Made by a program: the position numbers and the translations under genes
Notes under the pieces: generated by a model
What the model was told of the DNA's origin: nothing
Database searches by the model: none
The model's input: the letters and a program-made list of their open reading frames with translations, nothing else
Assembly: GCA_025677815.1 (NCBI GenBank)
Contig: JAIXMP010000009.1
Span: 744,001 to 808,000 of the forward strand
DNA from: Phascolomyces articulosus
Taxonomy: Eukaryota > Mucoromycota > Mucoromycetes > Mucorales > Lichtheimiaceae
Direction: 5' to 3'
Length of the DNA stretch: 64,000 nucleotides
Shown here: positions 33,583 through 44,882 of the stretch, piece after piece
How positions within the stretch are numbered: position 1 is the stretch's first letter
Layout of the letters: every line of letters starts with the position of its first letter

Positions 33583-35937
33583 ATGCAATTGACGATTCCT
33601 AGCTCTTTTGATCAAATTATCGATTATGTCAAAGACATTAATTTGTCTTCTCGTCAACAACAAACCATTGGTTTGATCACAGCAGCTACTGTTATTAGTA
33701 GTTTTACTTTTTATAAACTTTTCAAGGTAATAATCCAGATATGATTTGATCAAACCAAAAAATTATTTATTTCTTATCTAACAAGTTAAATTTTATCGTT
33801 TGTTACTAGGGTCCAAATGATGGTTGTCCTACTGTTCCGTATATCAATCCTTTCAATGGATCATCAGCTGAGTATCGCAAGAATCCTCGCGCTTTTGTTG
33901 AAAAATGGACAGAGAAGCTTGGTCCCGTTTATCGTGTCCATCTTTACGGTAGAGTAAGTATTAACATTAATATGTTTTAGTGATATCCAATTATATATGA
34001 ATATTAATGTTTTTTATTATTTTCTAGTTACAAACCGTTGTTTCAGGCAGATATGTCCGTGAAATTTTCATGAACAACAACTTTGATTTCAACGCTGGTA
34101 TTGAAAAGGTAAACAAATCGACTGGCTCAATATATAAGGCATTCTTATTTTATAATGATAAATAGAATGTATAACTAATAAAAAATGTATTTAAACTCTG
34201 TAGAGATTTGATATGAAGTCCATGGCTGATATTCGTGGTCATGAAATTCCTGCTTCAGATACTCGTGTTTCTGTTGTTCAATATTTGACACCTCATTTGA
34301 AATATTTCACTCCACGTGCTGTTCACTACGTAAGATATATTTTTTTTTTGTGAATTTAGATATATATCACATCATAACCTTTAATATAATTCATATTTTT
34401 TACGTACTGTCTTTTTTCTTTATAAACAGTTGGATGTTGGTCTTGAAGATATTCTTGGTGATATGCAAGGTAAGAATAAAAAAAGTGAAAGGATAGAATG
34501 AATAGCACATTGAAAAAGGGATATGTTGCATTGGGTAACATACATGTGTATTTATATCTAATTCAAATGATGACTGTTATAGGCAAAAAGAAGGATCTTC
34601 CTCACTTGTATCCTCTTGTACAACGTATGGTTTCACGAGCAAGTGCTTCAGTTTTTGTTGGTGAAAAACTTTGTAATGATCCTAATTTGGTGACAAGTTT
34701 CCAAGAAATTACTGGCGATTTAGGTGCACATATTCGTTTCTCGAACCCTTGGCTTGAACCATTCCAAAGCTTGATGAAATTGAAAATGTGGTATGTAAAC
34801 TCATTTATTAAGCAAAACTTGATTCCTTTACATTATTTTTCTTAGTATTTTTATTAATAATGTATATGGGAAATGATTATAGGGCCATTGGTAAGTTCTC
34901 AACAAGCACAAGAAAGCACAGAAGTGTTATGTTGAAGGCTTTGATCCCAGAAATTAAATCTCGTATGGAGCTTGCAAAGAATCCTAATTGGGAAAGACCT
35001 GTAAGTACTTTTTTATTGTTCATAATTTTCTTCCCAATCGTCTATATAACCTTTAACATATACTAATAGTGTTTTTTATATATGACAAATAGAATGATAT
35101 TCTTCAAGATCTTATCGAAAACTTTAAAGCACCTGCTGGTCGTGATTTTGCTACCCACATTACCAATGAAATTATTGTCTTGATTTTCGCTTCGATCCAT
35201 ACCACCAGTGAAAATGGCACCATTGTACTTTATCGTATCCTTAATACCCCAGGCCTTGTAGAAGAACTTTTCAAGGAACAACAAGAAGTTCTTACTAAGG
35301 CTGGTCTTGATCCCAATGGCAAAAGCAGTGAAGTCTTTACTTTTGATATCATCAAGAATATGGTCAAGCTTGATAGTGTATGCCGTGAATCCATGCGTCT
35401 TCGAAATGAATTCTTGGAACTTGCCCATACCAACGTTGGAAAGAACAGAGTCGTCTTGAGTAATGGCACAATTATTCAACCAGGTTCGTTGTTTATATAT
35501 ATACTATTAAAGGATTTAGGAAAATTACAAAATAGAGTGATAAGGATCAAGAAAAAATTACGTATTGTAGTATATTGACACACTCTTTATTTATTTATTT
35601 AATAGATGGTGATGTTTTGATCAACTCGTGGTATAACCAACAAAGCAACAGCTGGGATGCCATGAAGAAGGATAAGAACGAAGATCGTACAAAATTCACT
35701 CCTCTTCGTTATGTCAACTCCGGTTATCCATCCACTAAAGTCAGTGACGATTATTTAGTCTTTGGTGAAGGAAAGCATGCTTGTCCAGGTCGTTGGTTCG
35801 CAATCCAAGAAATCAAAACTATCATTTCTCTTCTCATCCGTGATTACAAGCTTCAACCCACAAGTGATATCATTTTCCCTGATTCACTCGAAACTGCCAT
35901 GCCATTCGGTACCGTCTCTATCGAAAAGGGCCTTTAA
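33583..35937 (+). CDS. cytochrome P450 monooxygenase (copy 2)
   Basis: Nine exons join in frame to 1584 nt, 527 residues, exactly the length of copy 1: 33583-33726, 33810-33953, 34028-34108, 34204-34329, 34430-34469, 34583-34790, 34883-35000, 35093-35483, 35606-35937. The start codon lies upstream of the INLSSRQQQT block shared by both copies. Hallmarks are ASIHTTSENG (I-helix), ESMRLR (ExxR) and FGEGKHACPGRW with Cys476. Eight intron positions match copy 1. The ninth, in the haem loop, is absent, because the last two exons of copy 1 (178+154 nt) equal the single last exon here (332 nt). Function is monooxygenation of an unknown lipophilic substrate at the ER. The pair is a clear tandem duplication. 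Confidence 0.93.
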
Positions 35938-36130
35938 AAAAATTTAAAATAATAATATAGAAGTTACCATTTAATAGATCTACACCCTATATATCATCAT
36001 CACAATTCTCTCTCTCTCATCCACATTCTTAGCATTCGTTTACCTTCCTATTTATTTTTTGTATAATACTATTTCAATATGACCACACACTATAAAATAT
36101 ACTCGTTTTAAATGAATCAAATATAACTTA

Positions 36131-36762
36131 TTTGCTAAGACTATGAGCACTATAATACCGGATACGTACATTGTACCTATCAATAATAAGTAGTTTTTTT
36201 TTTCCGTTCAATTCTTCTTTCAATTATATGTAAAGAATTGCACTGTGTATGTTACTCTATAATTCAAAAAAGAAAAGAGAGAAAGCCAATGCCATGATAT
36301 GACATTGATAAAAGCCAATAACTCCGTTTTATATGCCTATGAAATTATTTGACAATGACTACATGATTTACATGGCCGTCTGTTATGACCATTCTACTAC
36401 TAATATCACCAATAATCTGGATTTTGTAGACAAATATGACACTTGTTTAATTAAGAGTGTCTATCATATCTGGAAATTAGATACTTAAAAACAGTGTTGA
36501 CCCGTTTGCAAAGTAAAATAAATCAGAAATACTCATTTTAGCTAATCAGAGTATTGTGATGCTTTCTTCACTATTGTTATTTAGTATCTATATTAAGATT
36601 TCTCTTGCCGCTAAACTGTTCTATAGAACATGTGCCTTTTTAAAAACAAAAAAGCCGTATTTATATTGGTAGAAAACTATATTTAAATGATCAATATGTA
36701 TTCAATAAGAATACGTGTACAGTGTACTTATCCGGTATTATATTGCTTATAGTCTTAGCAAA
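36131..36762. mobile_element. TA-flanked inverted-repeat element (mariner-like MITE)
   Basis: The left arm TTTGCTAAGACTATGAGCAC and the right arm read on the minus strand, TTTGCTAAGACTATAAGCAA, start a nearly matching inverted repeat of about 50 bp. It continues through TATAATACCGGATA and GTACA-TGTAC. The dinucleotide TA lies immediately outside both ends (36129-36130 and 36763-36764), as expected for Tc1/mariner target duplications. The 632-bp interior has no coding capacity that I recognise, so this is a non-autonomous element. It sits about 190 bp downstream of the second P450 gene. Confidence 0.75.
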
Positions 36763-36764
36763 TA

Positions 36765-37614
36765 CTGTATATAGTAAATTCAAAGGAAAGTTATAGACGA
36801 TCAAAAAACAAATACATAAAAATCAGCAATATATTCTCGATGATACAATCTGCAATATGCAAAGAACTACTCATGTACTAAAATGCATGATGTAATAATG
36901 TGATTCTCCTTGCATTGAATCATACTCGAATCTTACTCCAATATATACACGCGTCATGTCAGTGTGGCAAATGGACGTCCTGATCACTATAATTACATAA
37001 AGATCCTTATTCATTATAAAGTTAAACCAATAAAAGTCTGTTTATTATATTTTTGTGTACATCTTCTTACATTAGCTTATGATAAGTCGCATATCTATTT
37101 TTATACAGCAATGTGTTTCGATTTTACTATTTTTTTTTTTTTTTTTTTGCTTAAATGAATGATAGATTATGATATTGATATTCAATCAAAGATAGACACT
37201 TTAGCTAGGAAATAAATGCGAGCAGCTGTATGATGTATTTTTATGCATGCTGATTTTTCAAAATGAAAGAAGCCGCAAGCGGTTTAATACATCATCCAAG
37301 CACGAAAGTAATCCAGAATAGTTTCTTTATCAACATAACTATGGCACGAGAGTTACTTGCTCTGGAAGATCTCACTTAGTAGTTCAATGGCTTTATAACT
37401 AACTACTCCTTTTTTCCTCTTTAAATCACACATAGAAAAACATTTTTTCATATGTTGACAATCTTTTTCTCACCAATCAAGAACAATAAATTTCCAAGAG
37501 GTACTTCCCGGGCAACACAACCCCTTTGCAAAATTATCTCAGCTTGACGAAAAAAACCTGTATATCATCGTTGTTTTTTTCCCTATTTTTTTTCTTCTCT
37601 ATTTTTCTTTTTTC
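36765..37614. other. intergenic region
   Basis: AT-rich spacer and promoter side of the GNAT-like gene, with T-rich tracts immediately before its ATG. No gene was seen. Confidence 0.5.
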
Positions 37615-38622
37615 ATGTCATTAAATTTACAACGTTATCAAGACGCTGGCTCGTTTTTGAGAGAAACACGACAACAATTAGAATTGTTTGAATTGGAACA
37701 TATCTATCCATTATGGTCTGCATTAAGATTAGTGGAAAAAAGAACAATGGGCAATTCTTACTGTGCTGCTGTATGGAAAAAGATTAATAGCAGTAGCACA
37801 AATGAGAAGGATGCCGAAAAACAACCAGATAAAACACTTGTCTTTGCTATTGTCGCATTGGATAATGATACAGTGTACCCTACATTATTTTTTACTCAAA
37901 ATGAACAAGAACGGCAAACAGCCACTCGTATGCTTGTGGAAGATTTATTAGCCGCCCCCATTACAGTCAATGCGGTTCGAGGTTATGATCCAAGTTTAAA
38001 ACTTGTCATTGATACTTGGAAGGCTTTATCTACTATCACTCCTTCTCTTTCATTTACAGAAACGTACCCCATTTGTTTGAGTTATATTTCACCCTCCATT
38101 GACGAGCTCAAATCATCCAAGGCACTTGTTTCCATTGAAGGTCAAGGTTACCATCTTCGGAAAGCAACTACAGTTGAATACCCACTCTTGATATACTGGA
38201 CTCGAGCATTTCTTATGTTTTATGGATTTTTGCAAGATGAAAATCAAAAGAAAACAGTCGATAATGCCCCCATTGTATCCTCTGATTATGATTATATCGA
38301 AGTAGAAGGTGAATTCCACAACGGTAGCATTTATTTTTGGTGTACACCGGATGGACTGCCTGTATCCATGATTTGGAGAAGACGACCTTTGGGCCTTGGG
38401 TGTTCCATTGGTTATGTTTACACACCTTCAGAATATCGTGGTCGTGGTTATGCAAGTTCCATGGTAGCCGCCTTTACGATTGAGTTGTTAAAATCATACA
38501 AGTATGTCAATCTCATGGTCGATGCAAAACAAGATCTAAAGGAGAATTTGTATGCAAGAGTGGGCTATCGCTATAGTGGTACTATGATCAGATATACTTC
38601 TTCAATTTCTTCTTCTACTTAG
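37615..38622 (+). CDS. GNAT-fold N-acetyltransferase-like protein
   Basis: An intact single-exon frame of 335 residues. The C-terminal part (about 180-330) fits the GNAT fold: a strand-turn SIGYVYTPSEYRGRGYASS contains the acetyl-CoA pyrophosphate-binding R/Q-x-x-G-x-G/A motif (R275-G-R-G). It is followed by a helix and a late strand VNLMVDA, then LYARVGYRYSG, the usual Y-x-x-x-G-(F/Y) ending. The N-terminal ~170 residues are a less conserved extension common in fungal members. Expected activity is acetyl transfer from acetyl-CoA to an amine; the substrate is unknown. The family call rests on motif A and is fairly secure. Confidence 0.75.
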   Translation: MSLNLQRYQDAGSFLRETRQQLELFELEHIYPLWSALRLVEKRTMGNSYCAAVWKKINSSSTNEKDAEKQPDKTLVFAIVALDNDTVYPTLFFTQNEQERQTATRMLVEDLLAAPITVNAVRGYDPSLKLVIDTWKALSTITPSLSFTETYPICLSYISPSIDELKSSKALVSIEGQGYHLRKATTVEYPLLIYWTRAFLMFYGFLQDENQKKTVDNAPIVSSDYDYIEVEGEFHNGSIYFWCTPDGLPVSMIWRRRPLGLGCSIGYVYTPSEYRGRGYASSMVAAFTIELLKSYKYVNLMVDAKQDLKENLYARVGYRYSGTMIRYTSSISSST

Positions 38623-38976
38623 TATTGTACGTACATATGTTAGTAAATAGCATTGGTTTGTATAATAGTCTCTCGTCCTTTTTTACCTATACTATATTTT
38701 CTAATAATAAATCATACGTAATATATATCTTCTAGATTTAATAGTATTTAATAAATCTATTTCACCATAATCAAATCAACATAAAGCGGCCAATTAAAGA
38801 AAAAATACATTTTTTTAATCAGAAAATAATCAATATATTGTACACAAAAAAGAAAAAGAATAGTATTTGAAACTGATTTATTTACACAGGAAAAAAGCGA
38901 TACTGAATACAGGACAAGAAAGAAGAGACAATATAGCAGGTATGCCAATAACATTCCCAAGGAGAACTTCACTAAT
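38623..38976. other. convergent 3' spacer
   Basis: AT-rich spacer between the plus-strand GNAT-like gene and the minus-strand F-box/LRR gene, which converge here. No gene was seen. Confidence 0.5.
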
Positions 38977-41380
38977 TTATATTTCACGTTTTGTAATATA
39001 AACCCATTCTTTGCCATAACCATGTTCTGTTTTCCCTAAATTATGAGATTCTGGGGTATTATATTGTTGTAATCGACGATAATGGTTGCTTTTTTGTTGT
39101 TGTTCAAGCAATATTTGATCCTTAATAACATCAGAAGGTATACGGTCCCCAAAGGATGCTATTCCCTGAAACCACACCGCCTTCAATTTTGGACCTTTTC
39201 GTAATAGTTCCATAATGCCAGACAAATCCACATTCACCAACCCTTTTTCTTGTGCTACCAATTCTGAAAAAGTAACATCCTTGACCCTTTCCAGACGAAG
39301 AATGAGTCTATTTAAACAGGGTAAATCACCGAGGGCATCCAGAATATCATAATTGATGTGACAGGAAAAAGTACCAAGCTTTAGTTGCTCAATCTTGGAC
39401 ACCGTTTTCTTCTTGCTATGTTGATTGTTGTTGCTATTTTCAAAAGAACGACCAAGAAGAGTGCGGACAAAATAAAGCAAATCCTGTTGATCTTTTTCTA
39501 TCATTGTAGTCACTTCATTTCTCTGTGTCCAGACGTCTGTGTAGGAGGTATGAGTACAGATTGGCATCACTTCAAGTGATGTTAGAGTAGATAGTTTGGC
39601 TAGACCAATTAAAGCTGGAAATGTCACGTTAGAGACATTCATCAATCGAACCTTTTTGAGTTTGTATTCGTCGTCGTGTAATGAGGAAGCAATCATAGAA
39701 TCAAACAAAGCTGGGATTAAAACCTCTTGTTCAATAGCATAGACAGACCAAAACTCTATACGTTCAAGGTTTTTTATAAAGGGATTACTTTGTTCTGGTA
39801 GTGAAAATATGGTGTTGTTGCAAAGCACAAAGCGTCGTAGATTTGGAAGTCGTTCCAATAATGCAACTACAGAAGATGTATCATTAAATGTAGTACAATG
39901 TAATGTTAACCGTTCAAGTCGTGATAACGTTTGTAATTGTTGAATAGTCTGCGTGTTTAGGTTTGGATCTCCAAATCTTAAATTGATATGTGCTTCATTG
40001 ATGGTGTTTCGACACGTGTTTAATAATGCGATAATGGAGCTGTTATCATATTTAAGTCGCTCAAGGTGTAATGTTCGAAGATGACTTAGCTGGATCGTTT
40101 GGAATAAGGAAGTCCAGTTGGATGGATTTGCATTAGATTCAGGTTCAGCAATGGTCAGATGTTCAAGTGTGTCTTGGCAATCGGTTAGATATTTGTCGAT
40201 TCTACTACGGTTGCTGCTACCTTCGCACAAAGCTAGATGACGAACACATAGTTTTTGTTGTTGTTGCCGGATTAGCCCTGAGGTTGAGTTGTTATTATTA
40301 CTGTTGACATTATCGCTGGTGGATACTATTGGCGTCGTCTTTTTGCGCAATATTTGTTCATCATAATCATAACCATCAAAGCCATCATAACTACCATTAT
40401 CAGCATAGTGAATCAATTTTGGACACCATTTCAATAGATAATCAAGTGTGATATTGCCATAGGAAACTGAATCTCTTAAGAAGGCGCAACTATTCATGCT
40501 TGCACCTACGTAGTATTGGAGATGAGGACATTTTTGAATGATTTCTCTAGCTTGATGTTGGATAACGGGCGCTGCTGCATCGATATTCAAGTAAATCAAA
40601 CAATCAAATTCACCCTTCCCTCCCAATGACTCCTTGGTCACCTTCCTAACCACACGGGGCATCGTACTATAGGAATAATACTCTGGTCTCGTATATATAT
40701 TGGGCATTGGTTTATAGGTGAAATGCGTGAGATGGGGGCAAAGGGCTAGGACATCCAAAAGAGCAATGTTCCAATTATATTTTGTCATCTTCAATTCAAC
40801 AAGTCGAGAGAATGCAAGTGATTGTAATAAATTCAGAAACATAACGTGGTGGTTTTTCGTCATCCCGTTATAACACGTAATGAGTTCTAAAAATATAGTA
40901 ATCACCATAATGATTATGCATTTATATATGATATAATAGCATAGAGATATATTGCAGCCAACCACATACTAGTACCCAAAAAATATATATATTCTTTGTT
41001 TTATTGACTTTCTGTTGTCTCTAAAATCAATATATCTTACCAAGGGATTCAATTTCATCACATCCACCTTCTTTTAATCTTTGTAACATAGTGCAAAACG
41101 CGTTTTGTTGTATCTTGCACAGTGTAACGTGTTTGACGTGGCTCCCAAGACAATGATCCAAACGTTCCTTGATATTGATTTTAGCACTATGTGCGAATAA
41201 CTGTATCGTTTTCCAGTTGCTCGTTGTATATTCTGGAACACGATTGTACCATATGCGACAGGTTGCCATGCAATTCAAACAATCTCGTTGGTTAAGATAT
41301 GAAAAGATCTCGGCGATAATGTCAAAGGTAAATTTATCCAAGAATCCGAATTTTTGATTGTGTGATTCTGTGTCATTCAT
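38977..41380 (-). CDS. F-box/leucine-rich-repeat protein (intact copy)
   Basis: Two exons, 41380-41041 and 40886-38977, joined by a GT-AG intron of 154 nt, encode 749 residues. An ATG at 40965 lies inside the intron and is not used. The F-box is at residues ~12-55 (FDIIAEIFSYLNQRDCLNCM and ATCRIWYNRV). It is followed by irregular leucine-rich repeats with recurring L-x-x-L-x-L cores, for example LSHLRTLHLERLKYD and RLPNLRRFVL. F-box proteins are substrate adaptors of SCF (Skp1-Cullin-F-box) ubiquitin ligases, and the LRR part would choose the target, which is unknown. A degraded tandem paralogue lies at 44883-47224. The model is supported by colinearity with that copy on both sides of the intron. 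Confidence 0.85.
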
Positions 41381-44300
41381 GCTGTTGTTGCAATGGTTAG
41401 ACTATCTTTGTAAAACATAAAAAAATAACGATGTCGTTGACCATATAAGAAGGCGTAGCTGAGTCTACAGAAATTTCGTAGCGAGTTGTCCAGTGGTCAC
41501 CAAAAATGATCCAAAATTGGGTTACATAAAATGATAATGACATCGTGTCTACCAACCAATGTATAAAATGATGTTTTGACATATTTCCTTTTATAAAGTT
41601 ACAATTCTATGTAGAATTATATAGCTGTGATCAAACGGATTAGATATGTCTATATTTTTCTAGGTCAATTTTTATATAGGAAAAAAGAATGTATTTTATT
41701 ATTAAAGAGCCATAGTAAGATCAGCAAGTTGATAACATATAAAAATATATAAACAACCTCTTGGAAGTACGACGAAAGTGTTTTCAGACACCAGTTTCTC
41801 AAAAGTTAACCCAAAAAAAGAAGGGGTATATTATTGTTTCAAAAGCACCAGCGTACTGATCTCCTCTGCCGGTCGACTAAAGGAGATAGAACCAAGTCCG
41901 TTGGTTTGATATCCTGCAGCATCCCCGTATTTTAGGCCCACATTAAGATTAAAAATATTGGTTATTAAAAAGCACCCTATTGTTCGAATCACAGCCTCCA
42001 ACCAACATCATATAGAGCATAAGATTCCGTTGTCGAGATACATCTTTTTTTTTTTTTTTGTATATGTACCAATAAAATCTGGAGGTTTTGGATTTTGGAC
42101 AGATCAGATCCATCAATTATTACAGACAAAAGAAAAAACAGATCGAAAAACATATTACCAACAATAACAATCCAGCATCTTCACCAGATGATACAGCACA
42201 AAAAAATGATATTAGTATTTAGCAAAGTTGATTCATTTGTTACAAGAAAATAAATATATATTGTGTAAAATCAGCCGCCTCTCATAGTTACCTTACACAA
42301 CTACCAAAAAAATCAGTACAGCAATGAGCTGACTCTGTTCCATTCTCTTGTATAACAAAAATTTTTGGGATCGTTGTTTGACAGACAAAAAAAAAGGTAC
42401 TTTTGCTGTTTTGAATATGAATAGCCAAACTATACTGGTATGTATTATATTTAGCTAGTAATAATCAACCGATGCCGTTGTGTTCCGTATGGTGATGTTC
42501 ATTTCTACAAGGAATATCAAGTTAGCTGACTCTTCTATAAATAAAAAAAAACCACATAAAAAAAGGGGTCCACTTCAGAAGGTCCGTGCTTAATCGGAGC
42601 TAGTTGTGAAACAATTGGTTATCAAGGAAATAAGTTTATTGAAAACCACACTATCAACATACTTCTTTACAACACCACTTCTTGCGAACTATCATGCTCT
42701 TCAAGTTTTACTATTCCACCTTATTATTTATTATTAATGACGTAAGAAAAATGGCATTGGCACGGTGTTTGAAATTGAAAAAAATACAAAAACCCACTTT
42801 TCTTGCCCGTGTCTTCCTTTTCTTTTTTTTTCTTCAGGAGCTCTTTAAGGTTGGAGTCACGGCTATAGTCGGGCGAAAATCCCCAGACGCTGGGCATGTT
42901 CTTCACAGTTCATGCTTAATTCATTAGTGGTAGCTTTTAGTTTTTTATACCCTTTCCGCCCAGGAAATAGCGACTACTCATCATTGGGTAACCCATTAGC
43001 TAGGCATTATGCTTGTCGCCTGCGGCAGCTGGGTGTTTAGACGGCCTTCTTTTCGGGGGATCTTTGGTTTAGTGAACCTGGGTTATCAAAAAGTAATAAG
43101 AAAATGATAAAAAAAAAAGTAATGCCATTAGGTCAATATTACTACTTGCAATCTTTTTTTTGCTAAAGGGATCGCACTTTTTACTTCTCTTTGTAACTAA
43201 GAGATCTTTATAATTTAATAAACCAGTTTTTTATTATTATTGTATGACATTGGTTTAAAAGTTGATCTACAAGATCTTTTGATTGCCTTGGTGATATAAA
43301 GAATAACCAGGATCCGTTCCACGTGAGTCGACGCGCTTGACAATTTTACACGCGTTGGTCTTAATAAAAAAAAAACCACAAGAATAGCTTTTTATTTATA
43401 ACATAGTAATACTTTCTTCCCATTATTAAAAAAACATCTGATTCTTTATCAAATTAATAAAGTTATATATTTTTTTTTCATAAAACTCTTCTGAATCTTT
43501 GGTTGGCACAAAGCACAAGCATGTTTGCTTTTGGAAGTCTTGTTTTGTTTTTAAACATTTCATGGTAGTAATGAGTAAACATGAGAAAACCATAGAAAAT
43601 CATGCAATGGATTTTACTCGTTCGTGAACTTGTAAACATAACCGGTTCAGCTCGCTCTTTTTACTCTAGTTGATCACGTAAAACAAGTGTACCAGTGGGC
43701 AAACATCGTCCGAACATGTCAAATACTACGAAAGGGTTGAAACAACAAAAATATCACGATGACATTTGCCATTTCAAAAAAACTGTCTGGGTAATCAAAG
43801 TGCTGTTGTTATATACGTTATCATTTGAACCAAGCAGCATTCATAAAATAATACAAATACAAACAAAAGTGAAAGCAATGAAGTCAACCCCTTTCAACTT
43901 CCTGTTGACTCAATACACTGAAGAAAAAACATTTGGTGTGTTTTCATTTCGTTGTGTGCAATTGGCCGTTTGAAAAACTGGAAGCAGTGATAATCCGTAT
44001 ATCGCTATTTTGCTTTGTTCTAGTTATTTACCATATAATCGCAAGCTAGTTTTGTCAAATTATTGAATAGAACATTGTGTATTAAGTAGTAAAGTTAGAC
44101 TCCAGAACAATAAAAAGAAAGCAAGAAGTTATTATTCCCCCATCCATCCAAAGAGAAAATTTAAGTCACCACTCCGTCTGGCAATTACATACCATTCCTC
44201 TTACAGCGATGATGGAAAGTTAAGTCGAGCATTTCTGCCAAGCAAAATTTTTTCATAAGTTAATATAAATATCATGCAATATTATCTTAATCATCGTTAT

Positions 44301-44882
44301 TACCCTACTTGGTAATTGATGAAAATCGTTTTATATGGACCAAATGATAAAATTGTACGTAATCCAAAGATGTACATTAATCGAGAATTTTTTTTAATAC
44401 AAAGAAACATAGTTGCATACATATATAATATTTATACTTATTTTTTATTGAATCAATGGGCTGTATTGCATGTAAACTAAGAAGCATATACAATCAATGT
44501 TATTTTCTGAGAGAGGATAAAATTATAAGGACCAAAAAAGGCGTGGTTGTGTCCAGTAATGGGCATTTCTTATAATTCTCGATTCACTATAAAATATGTA
44601 TGCCATTATATTATGTTTTAAAAAGTTTATGCACACAATTTTGTTGTTGTATAAGACCAGTAAATAATTTTCTGAGGGAATATAGTGCTACCACCACAGT
44701 TTTTCATGCTGTTTATTACTATTACCTTCGTAACATATCACGCGACTTTTTTCTGCGCTTATAATACGATGGTTTTTTATTTATTTATTTAGCAGATAAA
44801 TCCAAAGTGATATACAGAATGAACAGGATAGAGAGGAAAAGAAGAGAGCGAAAAAAAGACAACAACGAACGGACGGACGAAT
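41381..44882. other. 3.5-kb gene-poor region
   Basis: No supported gene. Points noted: a patch of lower AT content at 41845-41945 with a short hairpin (ATCTCCT to AGGAGAT, 41859-41886); a plus-strand ORF at 42682-42927 whose tail (GVTAIVGRKSPDAGH) is the least AT-rich part; and another lower-AT patch at 42950-43085. None could be tied to a gene or RNA family. Confidence 0.4.

Noticed and set aside
40887..40965. ATG at 40965 as the start of the large F-box/LRR ORF
   Set aside because: It falls in the intron; the F-box exon at 41041-41380 splices in frame to 40886, as in the tandem copy.
41845..41945. Possible 5S rRNA gene on the minus strand
   Set aside because: A vague resemblance to the 3' part of 5S (GGATGCTGCAGG) does not extend to the internal promoter boxes or the 5' half.
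43695..43973. 92-codon plus-strand ORF
   Set aside because: It begins with GTG rather than ATG, has no splice context, and shows no recognisable motif.
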